The position numbers and the translations under genes are program-made. From Leishmania donovani (Eukaryota; Euglenozoa; Kinetoplastea; Trypanosomatida; Trypanosomatidae): a DNA stretch of 64,000 nucleotides. The notes under the pieces were generated by a model. It saw only the letters and a program-made list of their open reading frames with translations, had not been told where the DNA came from and did no database searches. Below are positions 1-10,923 of this stretch, one piece after another. Positions within the stretch are counted from its first letter, which is position 1. Every line of letters starts with the position of its first letter. Location: NCBI RefSeq assembly GCF_000227135.1, contig NC_018263.1, forward strand, positions 995,457 to 1,059,456. The letters run 5' to 3'.

Positions 1-1259
1 CGAGGGGCCCACAAGCAAACCCGTTGTCCTCCCTCTTCCTTGTCGTCCCGCAGCCGCACTCGATACGCTCCGCACCCGCACCCTAGCGGGCGCGCCGGAG
101 CGCCACCGCGCACACGACCGACTGCTCCACTGGGGCGCCGCGCTCGCACGCGTCTCGCGTGTGGCGCGGGTCCTGAGCCAAAGTCCCTCGCCCACACAAA
201 GCAGGCAGCAAGTGCCGGGTGCCGGGGGAAACCCCCAGAGAGCTACAAGCGCCACGAGGCACCGCCGTACACACCCGCTGCTCGCATGTCGGCCAGCGGG
301 GCCATCGGCTGCCGCGGTACGGCTCCCCTCTCAGCGAAGGGTGGGGCGCCTGCATCTCCGCGCCGGCACTCGTGCTGGTGTGCGGGTGATCCCGCGGCAG
401 AAGCTATCGGTGCGCGCTGCTCCGTGCCGGCAGCACCTCGCGTGCTTCCGCGTGCTGTGCAGCGCGTGCCATGACGGGCGGCGCACCCGCCGTGCATCCA
501 CCCCCTACGCCGCGTGCGCGCACGTCTCCGGGCGTGTGTGCGTGCGCAGTCGGATGCGAATGAGTCGCGCACCTGCGCGTCCCGCGGCGGGGCCTGTGCC
601 ACGTGCGCAGGCGTGCTGCGCCAGTCTCCCCACTCGGTGGTTTCTGTGCGACGTTGGGCAACACACGCGACAGGGGGGGGGAGAGGCACACGCCGCCCCC
701 CCCCCCGCCGCATAACACCGTACAGTCATGAGCAGCTNNNNNNNNNNNNNNNNNNNNNNNNNNNNNNNNNNNNNNNNNNNNNNNNNNNNNNNNNNNNNNN
801 NNNNNNNNNNNNNNNNNNNNNNNNNNNNNNNNNNNNCGTACAGTCATGAGCAGCTGGCGGCCGCCACGCCATGCAGAAGAGGGCTTATCGCACACACGAA
901 CCCGTCACGACGACGCGGTGGTGCGCGCTGCCGCAGCCGCTCCGCCACGCGTGATGCGCGGTGCGCTGTGTGTGCCGTGCCGTGTCGTGTGCTGGGCGCT
1001 GCTGTGGTGTGTGGCGTGTGCGGGCCGCCTGTGCTCCGCGCGGCGACCGTGTACATGTGTGTCTGCGTCCCCTGTGTGCCAGCGGTGTGCTGGCGTCCGC
1101 CACTCTCGTGCGTGGCGCCGTGGCTGCGCACGCGCGCCTGCTCCGCAGGCCCGTGTGTGCCGCAGCAATGCCTGTGCGGCGGTGTCTTTCCAATCCCGAA
1201 GCACCGCGAGGCAGCTTGGACACTCCCCCACCTCTGCGTGTCAACGCAGCTGATCTCTC
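1..1259. repeat. GC-rich long repeat, copy A
   Basis: Positions 1-408 match 3655-4040 almost exactly, apart from about 22 extra bases in this copy near position 50-72. Positions 968-1259 match 4523-4814. The part between (409-967) has no visible partner because the other copy has a 482-base N gap there. The sequence is very GC-rich and rich in GTGTGC/CGCGC words. It has open frames in all six phases, as such composition gives by chance, and none looks like a protein. No telomere hexamers are seen. Function unknown; a transcription-start or subtelomere-like block is possible but not shown. Confidence 0.85.
738..836. other. Assembly gap (99 N)
   Basis: A run of 99 N. The 19 bases just before it are repeated just after it, ending at 855, which is the sign of two contig ends that overlap but were not merged. 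True missing sequence may be zero. Confidence 0.95.
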
Positions 1260-1990
1260 CCGTGCCGTTCTAGATGTTTTGCCTCTTCTCGCTTCTCTGT
1301 ATCCCCTCCGCTTCCCCGACGCTCAAAGTGTTACTACTGGGGCGCCGGCAGTCTTGATGTCGGGACTAGCGTGTGTGCCGTGCCGTGTCGTGTGCTGGGC
1401 GCTGCTGTGGTGTGTGGCGTGTGCGGGCCGCCTGTGCTCCGCGCGGCGACCGTGTACATGTGTGTCTGCGTCCCCTGTGTGCCAGCGGTGTGCTGGCGTC
1501 CGCCACTCTCGTGCGTGGCGCCGTGGCTGCGCACGCGCGCCTGCTCCGCAGGCCCGTGTGTGCCGCAGCAATGCCTGTGCGGCGGTGTCTTTCCAATCCC
1601 GAAGCACCGCGAGGCAGCTTGGACACTCCCCCACCTCTGCGTGTCAACGCAGCTGATCTCTNNNNNNNNNNNNNNNNNNNNNNNNNNNNNNNNNNNNNNN
1701 NNNNNNNNNNNNNNNNNNNNNNNNNNNNNNNNNNNNNNNNNNNNNNNNNNNNNNNNNNNNCGCAGGCCCGTGTGTGCCGCAGCAATGCCTGTGCGGCGGT
1801 GTCTTTCCAATCCCGAAGCACCGCGAGGCAGCTTGGACACTCCCCCACCTCTGCGTGTCAACGCAGCTGATCTCTCCCGTGCCGTTCTAGATGTTTTGCC
1901 TCTTCTCGCTTCTCTGTATCCCCTCCGCTTCCCCGACGCTCAAAGTGTTACTACTGGGGCGCCGGCAGTCTTGATGTCGGGACTAGCGTG
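968..1990. repeat. Tandem repeat, 403-bp unit
   Basis: The segment 968-1370 is followed directly by a second copy beginning at 1371, giving a period of 403 bp. The second unit runs to the N gap at 1662. Sequence after the gap (1761-1990) is again the right part of the same unit. Of this, 1761-1875 repeats 1547-1661, so the gap is either an unjoined overlap (two units in all) or hides a third unit. The same unit, once, ends repeat copy B at 4523-4814. Confidence 0.85.
1662..1760. other. Assembly gap (99 N) inside tandem repeat
   Basis: A run of 99 N flanked by a 115-bp direct duplication (1547-1661 and 1761-1875). Either the contigs overlap or a repeat unit was collapsed. Confidence 0.95.
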
Positions 1991-2731
1991 GTGGGCAACG
2001 AGCTTCCGAATGATGCATTGGTTGTGATCCATGGCAGTGGCGTGCTCTCCTCTTTTCATTCTGCTCTCCTTTCCTAGCTACCTCCTCTCCACCCCCTTCC
2101 GTCAGCACTACCACCACGTCTCCTGGGTGCCGCGTTCTTGGTGGTCGCTGCCGTCGCACACGAATCGCACCGCTGTGGCGCATCTGTCTCCTCTCTTTCC
2201 TTCTCTGCATCATGCACACGCGTCCCAAGACAGAGGCTACCATCTCTACCTTCCTCCGTCACCCCACACGTAAGCGCGCGCACACACTCTCAGCGGCTGC
2301 GGTGGCGAGCACCGACGTCGGTGCCGGCGATGGCGGTGTGCCACGCGAGAGAGCAGTTTTGTATGCGAGGCAAGCGTGTGCGTGGTTACAGCAATCTCAA
2401 TAGCAATGTGTATGCACGTTCGCTTCGTGTGTGTGTGTGTGTGTGGCTGTCTCATGGAACCGGCACAAGACACTGCTGTCGTTCTTGCTTTGTTTCTCTC
2501 GCATTCCCTGGGCGATCGAGGGGCCATCCTTGGCTCCTGTTTCCATCCGCTCTCCCTCTCTGTCTGTGAGTGAGTGTACACGCGGCATCTAGCTGCAGCT
2601 TCCAAAGTCCCTACTTTTGCTCTTCGCTGCTTGATTGACTCCTCTACGGATATGACGACGAAACTGGGTACCTTGCTGGGCGCTGCAGAGCAATCAAAGA
2701 AGCGGAGAACAGCCGCGCCGCGCATCCAGGC

Positions 2732-3428
2732 CAGAGAGAGAGGTGTAAGGCAAAGTACACTCATGTGCCTCGTGCGCCTTCCCTTCCTCCTTCTGCCCCT
2801 CTGCCAGGAGCGCCCGCTGCGGCGCCGGCATCTCGTCCACACGCGCGGGCCCGCCTGTGCTATGCCGTGATAATGTGAGAAAGAGAGAAATGATGACCTC
2901 GTGGGTGTCCGACGCGCGCCTCCAGTTTGTCCCCTGCGCGCGGCGTCACACCCGCGCGCACGCACGACGGAGAGAGCAACGGACGGTGCCGAGCCGCCCA
3001 CAGCGCCACTGGCACCACATACTGGGGCGTNNNNNNNNNNNNNNNNNNNNNNNNNNNNNNNNNNNNNNNNNNNNNNNNNNNNNNNNNNNNNNNNNNNNNN
3101 NNNNNNNNNNNNNNNNNNNNNNNNNNNNNCAGAGAGAGAGGTGTAAGGCAAAGTACACTCATGTGCCTCGTGCGCCTTCCCTTCCTCCTTCTGCCCCTCT
3201 GCCAGGAGCGCCCGCTGCGGCGCCGGCATCTCGTCCACACGCGCGGGCCCGCCTGTGCTATGCCGTGATAATGTGAGAAAGAGAGAAATGATGACCTCGT
3301 GGGTGTCCGACGCGCGCCTCCAGTTTGTCCCCTGCGCGCGGCGTCACACCCGCGCGCACGCACGACGGAGAGAGCAACGGACGGTGCCGAGCCGCCCACA
3401 GCGCCACTGGCACCACATACTGGGGCGT
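2732..3428. repeat. 299-bp identical duplication around a 99-N gap
   Basis: Bases 2732-3030 are repeated without visible change at 3130-3428, with N at 3031-3129. Perfect identity up to the exact edge of a fixed-size gap points to an unmerged contig overlap rather than a biological repeat. Confidence 0.85.
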
Positions 3429-3654
3429 CCCCCCTGCGCCGAACCGCTGTCGGAAAGGCGCGGGCAGTCCCACCCTCCACGCACGCGCACTGGCACGCGT
3501 CGGCGCACCTGCCGGCACGCAAGCACACACGCACACGTACACGCGCGCGCATCGACGCGCTCACAGGCGTCCGCGCCGCTATGCACCAGCACCAGCAGCG
3601 TCTGCTCGGGCACGCACATACGCACGCCACCGCCACCACCGCGGCGGGCGACGC

Positions 3655-4814
3655 CGAGGGGCCCACAAGCAAACCCGTTGTCCTCCCTCTTCCTTGTCGT
3701 CCCGCACCCGCACCCTAGCGGGCGCGCCGGAGCGCCACCGCGCACACGACCGACTGCTCCACTGGGGCGCCGCGCTCGCACGCGTCTCGCGTGTGGCGCG
3801 GGTCCTGAGCCAAAGTCCCTCGCCCACACAAAGCAGGCAGCAAGTGCCGGGTGCCGGGGGAAACCCCCAGAGAGCTACAAGCGCCACGAGGCACCGCCGT
3901 ACACACCCGCTGCTCGCATGTCGGCCAGCGGGGCCATCGGCTGCCGCGGTACGGCTCCCCTCTCAGCGAAGGGTGGGGCGCCTGCATCTCCGCGCCGGCA
4001 CTCGTGCTGGTGTGCGGGTGATCCCGCGGCAGAAGCTATCNNNNNNNNNNNNNNNNNNNNNNNNNNNNNNNNNNNNNNNNNNNNNNNNNNNNNNNNNNNN
4101 NNNNNNNNNNNNNNNNNNNNNNNNNNNNNNNNNNNNNNNNNNNNNNNNNNNNNNNNNNNNNNNNNNNNNNNNNNNNNNNNNNNNNNNNNNNNNNNNNNNN
4201 NNNNNNNNNNNNNNNNNNNNNNNNNNNNNNNNNNNNNNNNNNNNNNNNNNNNNNNNNNNNNNNNNNNNNNNNNNNNNNNNNNNNNNNNNNNNNNNNNNNN
4301 NNNNNNNNNNNNNNNNNNNNNNNNNNNNNNNNNNNNNNNNNNNNNNNNNNNNNNNNNNNNNNNNNNNNNNNNNNNNNNNNNNNNNNNNNNNNNNNNNNNN
4401 NNNNNNNNNNNNNNNNNNNNNNNNNNNNNNNNNNNNNNNNNNNNNNNNNNNNNNNNNNNNNNNNNNNNNNNNNNNNNNNNNNNNNNNNNNNNNNNNNNNN
4501 NNNNNNNNNNNNNNNNNNNNNNGTGTGTGCCGTGCCGTGTCGTGTGCTGGGCGCTGCTGTGGTGTGTGGCGTGTGCGGGCCGCCTGTGCTCCGCGCGGCG
4601 ACCGTGTACATGTGTGTCTGCGTCCCCTGTGTGCCAGCGGTGTGCTGGCGTCCGCCACTCTCGTGCGTGGCGCCGTGGCTGCGCACGCGCGCCTGCTCCG
4701 CAGGCCCGTGTGTGCCGCAGCAATGCCTGTGCGGCGGTGTCTTTCCAATCCCGAAGCACCGCGAGGCAGCTTGGACACTCCCCCACCTCTGCGTGTCAAC
4801 GCAGCTGATCTCTC
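3655..4814. repeat. GC-rich long repeat, copy B
   Basis: Second copy of the left-edge repeat, in direct orientation about 3.6 kb from copy A. The left part (3655-4040) and right part (4523-4814) both match copy A. The 482-base gap between them is close to the roughly 440 bases copy A would supply once its own gap overlap is collapsed, so the missing sequence is probably the same repeat. Similarity to copy A ends at 4814, where unique sequence begins. Confidence 0.85.
4041..4522. other. Assembly gap (482 N)
   Basis: The only gap in the window whose length is not 99, so probably sized from read pairs. It lies inside repeat copy B. The flanks continue copy A at 408 and 968, so the missing bases should match 409-967. 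Confidence 0.9.
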
Positions 4815-5648
4815 ATGTATTCCGCTAGAAGTTGCGCTGCGCTGCGCATGTTTGCGTCCGTTTCACTCGTCAGGGAGTATGTATGAGGTTTTGTGCTCCT
4901 TTGCCGTATTTTAGGTCTTTGGCCCTGCCTCGGTTGCTCGGTGAGGCCGTGGAGGGGGGGGGGAAGGGGGGCGACGAAAGGGTACCTCTTCACTTAAGGA
5001 GGCTCTGTTTGAGTGTCTTGTTGGTTCTTGGCGTAGGTCCTCCTGTTGGCGCTTCGATGTGGCCTGCGCATTGGTGAATGGAGAAGGGCAGCGGCATCAG
5101 ATGGGAAGGAATGCCAATGCCTTTGCAGCCGCCTGGACGAGTGATGAGCGGAAACCGTTGTGGCAGATAGACAGCGTTTTCACCCCTCTTTGGTGTGACG
5201 ATGTGGCGCGGCGCAATTTGTCGTAATCGCACCCTAGCTGAGGTCACAAAGAGATGTACTCGAGCAAGCGCAGAAACAGACCTTCATATGCAGGAGCTGC
5301 TTCGCGCATGCATTGCAGCGTTCGCATGCTGTTCGCCTCAAGTGCATGTCTCATGCGTTGCTCTTGCAGGTAGGCTCTCTATGCCTCCCTGTCACGTTGT
5401 TTCTTCACCTCACCTCTTCGGCACTCTTCACTATAAAATGCGTCTGCGATGATTATTAGGTCCTCAGCTTCAGTCACGCGCTCAACACTCCCGGGCAAAG
5501 AGCAGACACATACATCTTAGCCTCCTGTTGCTGCTGCATAGAAGTGTCGCTGCCACTGTTGGTGTGTACGTACTTGAGCATTTTTTCCGCGCATTGCCAA
5601 CGGCATTCACGCAGACGCACTTGCTCTGGTGCACAAGTGAGATCATCG
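4815..5648. other. Spacer upstream of the first + strand gene
   Basis: No convincing coding region. It contains a long G run near 4951-4970 and moderately pyrimidine-rich stretches. A possible splice acceptor AG follows the pyrimidines near 5580-5614. It separates the repeat block from the first gene of the + strand polycistron, so a transcription start region could lie here or to the left. Confidence 0.5.
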
Positions 5649-6449
5649 ATGGCGTCCTCAGTTTTTCTGCGTGAAGACATTAAAGAGGTCTTCAGCATTT
5701 ACGATGAAGACGTTTCGGGTACCATTAGCATGCAGGATGCAGGGCGTGCCCTCTACACCGTTACCGGTCAGCGGGTAGCGCGATCGGAACTTCTGAAACT
5801 CATCGCCTTTGCTCAGAACGCGGTGGCGAAGCAGCAGCAGGAACTGCAGAACCGGCAGGATCAAGTGTCATCTCAGCAGCGCTCTGTGATGACGAGCGCC
5901 GGATCAAAAAATTCACAGGATGCGACGACTGTCGCGGATAACGATGCGACGCGCTTCGCTATTAGCACCCGCTCATCTAGTCGAACAGGCGAATCCATGA
6001 GCAACTTCAGTGTGCGAGAATCGTCCCCGGCAACTCAGCAGGCCACTCCTTCGACAGTTGCGGCATCAGCAGCAGCCTTTCCTGCCTCCCCCTCCGCGGC
6101 CGCTTCGGTGAGTCAAATCCGATTTGTTTCACCTCACTCTCACTTGCTGGACAGCAGCGAAGGCATCGATCTCGACGTCTTTGAGCAGATTGTCCTGCGC
6201 AAGCTGAAGCACCGCAGCTACGAAGAAGAGCTGGCGTACACCTTCGCGCTACTCGAGGATAAGTCTTACCCTGGCTTCATCACGAAGGAGAGTGTGCGCC
6301 GCATTGCCGCCGAGACGGGAGAGCCACTGACGGAGGCGGAGATTGCGGAGATGTTCGACCCACTCGTGACAGGGGTGTCAACCGCTGCGGTGGATCTCTC
6401 GACGTTCACGGACCTTCAGCTGAAAGCTCGCAAAGCAGAAGACTCTTAA
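5649..6449 (+). CDS. Centrin-like EF-hand protein
   Basis: A 266-residue protein. The frame is open further upstream, but the first ATG is at 5649. Residues 10-40 form an EF-hand, with a loop from Asp19 to Asp30 carrying Asp at 1 and 3, Ser at 5, Gly at 6, Ile at 8 and Asp at 12, so calcium binding is plausible. A long Ser/Ala/Gln-rich linker (about 70-165) follows. The C-terminal part (about 180-255) has the helix pattern of a centrin lobe with a phrase like 'GEPLTEAEIAEMF', but its loops have lost the acidic ligands. Centrins act at basal bodies and flagellum-associated structures. The linker is unusual for a centrin, so this is a divergent relative. The EF-hand is seen; the cellular role is inferred. 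First gene of the + strand array. Confidence 0.85.
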   Translation: MASSVFLREDIKEVFSIYDEDVSGTISMQDAGRALYTVTGQRVARSELLKLIAFAQNAVAKQQQELQNRQDQVSSQQRSVMTSAGSKNSQDATTVADNDATRFAISTRSSSRTGESMSNFSVRESSPATQQATPSTVAASAAAFPASPSAAASVSQIRFVSPHSHLLDSSEGIDLDVFEQIVLRKLKHRSYEEELAYTFALLEDKSYPGFITKESVRRIAAETGEPLTEAEIAEMFDPLVTGVSTAAVDLSTFTDLQLKARKAEDS

Positions 6450-7472
6450 CGTGCAGTCACATACGCGCTCAGCGAAGAGTGGTGTGGTTGCGCGAAGAAG
6501 CTGAAAACGAGAACGCACATATGTATACTACCGCCACTCCCGCGAGCACATACAGAAACAACTGTGTGCCATCCCTCGTGTGCATGGTGCACTGTTGGCA
6601 CCGATTGGGACAGCTTCTAAATCTTTTTTTTTTCTCCTGGCTGCTACGCGCAGCCTCCTTTGAAGATACGCAACTGCCAAAATAGGTATTGTCGTCGTTT
6701 AGTGTCTTTGCGAGACCGCGCAGCGCGCGTTGGGTGAACGCGCCGCGTCAAAGGCGTATAAACAGAAAACGGAAGCAGATCAAGGGCAGCAAACAGAAAA
6801 ACTACGTAGGCCTGGTTGTAAACAGGCATGAACACATTTGCAAGTGTATTCAACCTGTCTTTGCCCGATAACTTCGCGTTCTTTACTCTGCGGTCGATGC
6901 GGCAGCGACGCTCCGGTCGTGGTGGTGTTGAAATCCCCACGAACGTCTTTGCATAGTTTTGGCTAGCGGGCATCATGCCTCATCAGCGAAAACCCTTCAG
7001 TTGGTCATTGTACTCCTTCTGCGCTTTCTCTCTATCGTCTTTTTTCATTTCGGCGTGTTTTCCATATCTCTTTCTTTCGGATCCTCTCGGCAATACTGCG
7101 CACGAGAGACGTGGAGAGGAAAGAGCCCCCCCCCCTCCCTACCTTCTTAACCGGCTGTGCACGTGCTTTGCCTGCTCACACACACGCGCATAATCTTCCT
7201 TCCCCCCCCCCGACATTTCGTACTCATCCGAATATTCATACGGCCCTAACGCCACGACCGCATCGGTGTACCTCTTTTTTTTTTCTGCTGCTGCAGGCGA
7301 CCACTCTTCCTCTCTCTTTCGTTTCGGTTTGCGGTTTTGTCGATTGCCTCGGCTCTCCCTGTTTTGTTACGCTTTTCTTATTTTCCAGCCTCAATACTCG
7401 ACGTGCGTCGCGCTTTATTGGGTACTCAGCCCTCCCCCCCCCCGCCTTTCCCCGCGATCGGCATTCATCAAG
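6450..7472. other. Spacer with pyrimidine tracts
   Basis: No gene seen. It has T-rich and C-rich tracts (6625-6636, 7126-7137, 7201-7211, 7269-7281). The 3' part supplies the probable trans-splice signal for the next gene. Confidence 0.6.
7350..7388 (+). promoter_or_regulatory. Likely trans-splice acceptor (polypyrimidine-AG)
   Basis: A T/C-rich tract ends in AG at 7387-7388, 84 bases before the ATG of the FYVE-type gene. This is the usual spliced-leader acceptor arrangement in trypanosomatids. A second AG near 7429 is an alternative. Confidence 0.45.
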
Positions 7473-8240
7473 ATGGGGAAGCCTTCGGATCCCGCACCGC
7501 CCAACCGGCGGTGCGCCGAGTGTGAGCGTAGCTTCGGCATCACAGTGTGGAAGCACATCTGCGATGTGTGCCACCGCACCGTGTGCGACGACTGCGCCCC
7601 TCGCAGCACCGAGAGCGTTGATGCTAAGGGTGAAAAGGCGATGTTGCGAGTGTGCAAGACATGCGGTACCACAGGGCACCGTCTAGGCAGTGCCGCTGGT
7701 GGCAACTGCGCTACCGATGGTGCACAGGGCACAGGCACTGCTCGCCCAGACCCACATAGTGAGGCTGAGAGGGAGCGCCGTGCGCGCATCATCGAAGAGC
7801 GCAACAAGGCACAGAAAAACCGCGGGCGCCCTCAACGCGCGGGCGGCGAGGATGGCTCCAGAGCTGCGGTTGCGAGTGCGCGGCCTGCTCCCCCCGCTCC
7901 GGCAACCTCATCTCCCACATCGGCCCCGCCAAGGGCGTCTGCCTCGCCTCCGGCTGCTCTGCCGCCACCGCCCGCAAACTCTGGCAGTCAAGAGCGTCTG
8001 GTCAACCCTGCCCTAGAGGCGGCGATGCGACGCCAGCAACAGCAGCAAGCGCACAGTCGCGCTGCAGCTTCTTCGCCGGCGGCCAACATGTCTCCCGAGA
8101 AGATGCGTCTCCTTTGTGAGATCGAGGCGCTCCTGGCGAAGCATCTCGAGGATCCGCCCTTTGGCTTGCGGGCAGCGGATGAAGCGAAGCTGCACGGGTA
8201 CCTTCAGTTCCTCAAGAAGAAGTATCATTTGAGCGAGTAG
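7473..8240 (+). CDS. FYVE-type zinc-finger protein
   Basis: 255 residues from the ATG at 7473; the upstream open frame has no ATG in phase. The N-terminus (about 13-70) holds eight cysteines in FYVE order: CxxC, then a WKHIC-x2-C-x4-C-x2-C block, then a final CxxC. FYVE domains bind phosphatidylinositol 3-phosphate on endosomes. Here the basic RRHHCR patch that contacts the lipid is replaced by WKHICDV, so binding may be weak or absent. The middle is a Pro/Ala-rich, low-complexity stretch with an acidic/basic helix before it. The last 50 residues form a predicted amphipathic helical region ending in a lysine-rich segment. A membrane-traffic role is inferred from the domain only. A FYVE-related zinc finger of another kind is the alternative. 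Confidence 0.85.
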   Translation: MGKPSDPAPPNRRCAECERSFGITVWKHICDVCHRTVCDDCAPRSTESVDAKGEKAMLRVCKTCGTTGHRLGSAAGGNCATDGAQGTGTARPDPHSEAERERRARIIEERNKAQKNRGRPQRAGGEDGSRAAVASARPAPPAPATSSPTSAPPRASASPPAALPPPPANSGSQERLVNPALEAAMRRQQQQQAHSRAAASSPAANMSPEKMRLLCEIEALLAKHLEDPPFGLRAADEAKLHGYLQFLKKKYHLSE

Positions 8241-9567
8241 CTGGGGAGAGTGGTTGGGCGCTTTCGGGAGTGGGGTCGGACCGGGTCGGCTTGCTCTCCT
8301 CGCGAGGCCTTCTAGTGGCGTGTGAGCCTGCGTGCGCAAGTGTAGGTGTGATGGTGTTCTTCTCTTCGCGTTTTGTCGCTCAACGTGTTCGTGCACAAAA
8401 TGTCTGTGTCCATGTTGGGGGGGGGGGGAGGCGGATCGATGTGTGTCTCTGCCCTCTCCTTCCCTGTCTGCGTTTCTCTTGGTGCGCACCACCCCTTGTG
8501 TTTGCTCTCACATGCTCGCCAGCGACCTTCACCTCTCTCCTTGCATGCACCACTGGCTGCGAGAACACGACCACTATCACCGTAATCACCACCAACGCTT
8601 TTCGTCGCCTCTCCTCTTGAGTGTGAAGAATGCATGATGACTCCTCCCCGCCTCCGCCCCCACCACCTGGGCGAAGAAAGGCGAGGCTGCGGAGCAAAAC
8701 GGGAAACAAAGAGCTGGTGGGAAGAGAGAGGACGGCGCGAAGTGCATGTGCATGATCGCGCCTGGTACCAACGCTCAACAATCGCCTGCTGTCAGGTCCT
8801 AAAACAAGCCTCTCCTGCACTACAGCGTGCTGCTATTGCGCATGCAGCGTGGCGAATATGAAACCTCCGAGCAATCGAATGCCCAGACATCGAATCAGCA
8901 TTGCTCCGGCGAACTCCGTAACGCACATAGCCTGCGCCGCTGTTTCTCTCTCGTGCCCGAGCGCCCATGCCACTCTTCTGCCCTTTGCCTGCATCTCCTC
9001 GTTGCCCTCTTCTTATCTCTCTTTCCCCTTCGCCCCCTCGGTCTTTGGGTCGCCTCCAACAGTACGTGGCTTGACGCATCGAGTTTGAAAGCGAACGCAG
9101 GCTCCGCAAACATCAACTCCAGGTGGCAGACTCTACTGTCAGCGCTGTTGTGCACTGAAGCCAAGTACTGCATGCGCAAATACGGCAACGCCCTGATGTG
9201 TCTGTGCGTGTTAGCTACTTGGGCACACTGTCACCGCCACTCCACCCTTTGATCTCCTCTCCCCCCCCCCCCACTTCCTCCCTTACTCCTCCACGCGCCT
9301 TAAGGCAGACGGCCAGTAGCAAGGGCGGCAACAAACTTAAATCCTACGCTGTGCGCCCATTCTGTCCTCACTGCGCTCACCTGCTCACTCTCTGGGAAGC
9401 CGCATAGCAGCAGTGTAGGGACAGGCGCGCCAATATACACGCAAGCAGCTCTGTGCGGGCACGCACTGTGTTTCGGTGTTTTTCCTGCTTCCTTGTCCCG
9501 TTGAGCCTGGGATGGCGGTGCATATTTAGCAAACAAGCGAAAAAGAAGCACCTTTGTATTGGGCGCA
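8241..9567. other. Spacer
   Basis: No gene supported. It contains a G run at 8417-8429, a C run at 9259-9269 and pyrimidine-rich sequence. A pyrimidine tract at about 9475-9500 followed by AG at 9504-9505 is a plausible splice acceptor for the next gene. Confidence 0.6.
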
Positions 9568-10923
9568 ATGCAGGATTGGCAGATCGCCGTGCTCGTCGTC
9601 GTCATCGTCGTCTTCGTGGCGCTGGCGACGCCGCTTATCTTTCTTATTTACCGCTTTGGTAGCAACCGACGCCGCTACTCCTCGAAAAGAACGAACACGA
9701 CCACCTCCCGCTACGCCGATAGCAGCTGTTGCGCCAAGCATAACATCGTTGACGCCGGAGATGCCTTTGGCCAGCTGTTCCGCGGTGACCCGCGCATTCA
9801 TCCCAGTACCCATCTGCTTTACTTTCTGGACTTTCAAGGAGAGCTGCACTGGATCGACTTCAATAAGAAACCGGCAGCAAAGATCGATACCGAGTCGGCG
9901 CTGCAGCAGTATATTTTCGAAAACTTTCATCCTATGGTCGAAGAGGGCAACAGGGTGGTGCCTTTGCCCCCTGAGATGTTGGCTCTGTCGTACATAAACG
10001 ATCATCAGTCGCTGGTAGTGCTGGACCTGAATCGCCTGCTCGCCCGTGACGCCGAGTTCGGTGCACGGATGCGGCACACCGCAGAACGCCCGTTGCTGTT
10101 ATCGCGACTTGTGGCAGACGTCGCCGATGGGGCCGTGTTCACAGCACTAAGTCGTTACGGCTACACTGTCGGGGACGCTTCCGTGCCGTCCGTCACTCAA
10201 ACAGGCATGCAGTGCCCGGCACTTGTCGCGGCGTCACCACCCCAGCAGCGTCATCAGCGGATTGATGTAGACCTTAGCACATCTCGCGCAAATCCAATAG
10301 CCGCGGCTCCAGCAGTTTCAGCCTCTATGCCCGACACACACGTCCCTCCGCCGACGGTCCGGCCGCCCGTCGCTCCCCATCTGTCCCCGCCATCGAACTT
10401 CAGCTCTCCCTATGCGTGCGACGCTTCCGGCATGGCTCCCGCACCTGTCATTCACCCGTGCGATACGCATCACATCACGACCAGCACCCCCGTCTCCATC
10501 ACGGCAGCCTCTTACACGGTACTGAACGCCAACGGCAGTCGCACGGAGCTTGACGCGATTAGCACAGCGAGGATTGAAGGGGCGCGGCTCCGGTGGGACC
10601 GACGACAGAGCCTTGTGGTGCCGTTTATGTCAGGGGTTTTGTCAGGGTACCAGTGCGTCATTGATCCGGTCACGGAGGAGGCGACACTCTCCACGGAGTC
10701 TGCAGCGCGCGCCGCGAACGTCAACGGCGTGGAGTCCATCGTGTGTCGGCGTGCCGACGCCCTATACTACACCGTCGAGCGCGTGAACTCGACGCAGTGG
10801 CTGCCATTTGACGAGGCCTTCTACCTCCCGGCTGGGCGGTGGTGTGTGCGGGCCCGCGCCACGCTGTACTGCGACAACAGCAGCAAAACGATCGCGAAGG
10901 TCTTCACGGTGACTGTGATTTGA
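9568..10923 (+). CDS. Hypothetical single-pass membrane protein
   Basis: 451 residues. Start taken at the ATG at 9568; the frame upstream has only a non-ATG start. Residues 4-28 are a strongly hydrophobic segment rich in Val, Leu and Ile, followed by an Arg/Lys cluster (GSNRRR). This suggests a type I-like or signal-anchor topology with the bulk cytosolic by the positive-inside rule. A globular block follows (about 65-210). The middle is Pro/Ser/His-rich and probably disordered (about 225-315). A second globular block (about 315-451) is rich in beta-type sequence with Trp and Tyr. No family is recognised. A SIDER2 retroposon lies in its presumed 3'UTR, which may affect mRNA stability. Confidence 0.88.
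   Translation: MQDWQIAVLVVVIVVFVALATPLIFLIYRFGSNRRRYSSKRTNTTTSRYADSSCCAKHNIVDAGDAFGQLFRGDPRIHPSTHLLYFLDFQGELHWIDFNKKPAAKIDTESALQQYIFENFHPMVEEGNRVVPLPPEMLALSYINDHQSLVVLDLNRLLARDAEFGARMRHTAERPLLLSRLVADVADGAVFTALSRYGYTVGDASVPSVTQTGMQCPALVAASPPQQRHQRIDVDLSTSRANPIAAAPAVSASMPDTHVPPPTVRPPVAPHLSPPSNFSSPYACDASGMAPAPVIHPCDTHHITTSTPVSITAASYTVLNANGSRTELDAISTARIEGARLRWDRRQSLVVPFMSGVLSGYQCVIDPVTEEATLSTESAARAANVNGVESIVCRRADALYYTVERVNSTQWLPFDEAFYLPAGRWCVRARATLYCDNSSKTIAKVFTVTVI

Noticed and set aside
1..100. Telomere at the left edge
   Set aside because: No TTAGGG or CCCTAA repeats and no known subtelomeric hallmark seen.
961..1656. Cys/Arg-rich open frame of 231 codons in the repeat block
   Set aside because: Open frames occur in all six phases because the sequence is GC-rich with few stop codons. 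The same sequence is open in several phases and there is no domain or start context.
3255..4914. Very long + strand frames of over 500 codons
   Set aside because: They run straight through the 482-N gap; the residues there are unknown and the flanks are repeat sequence.
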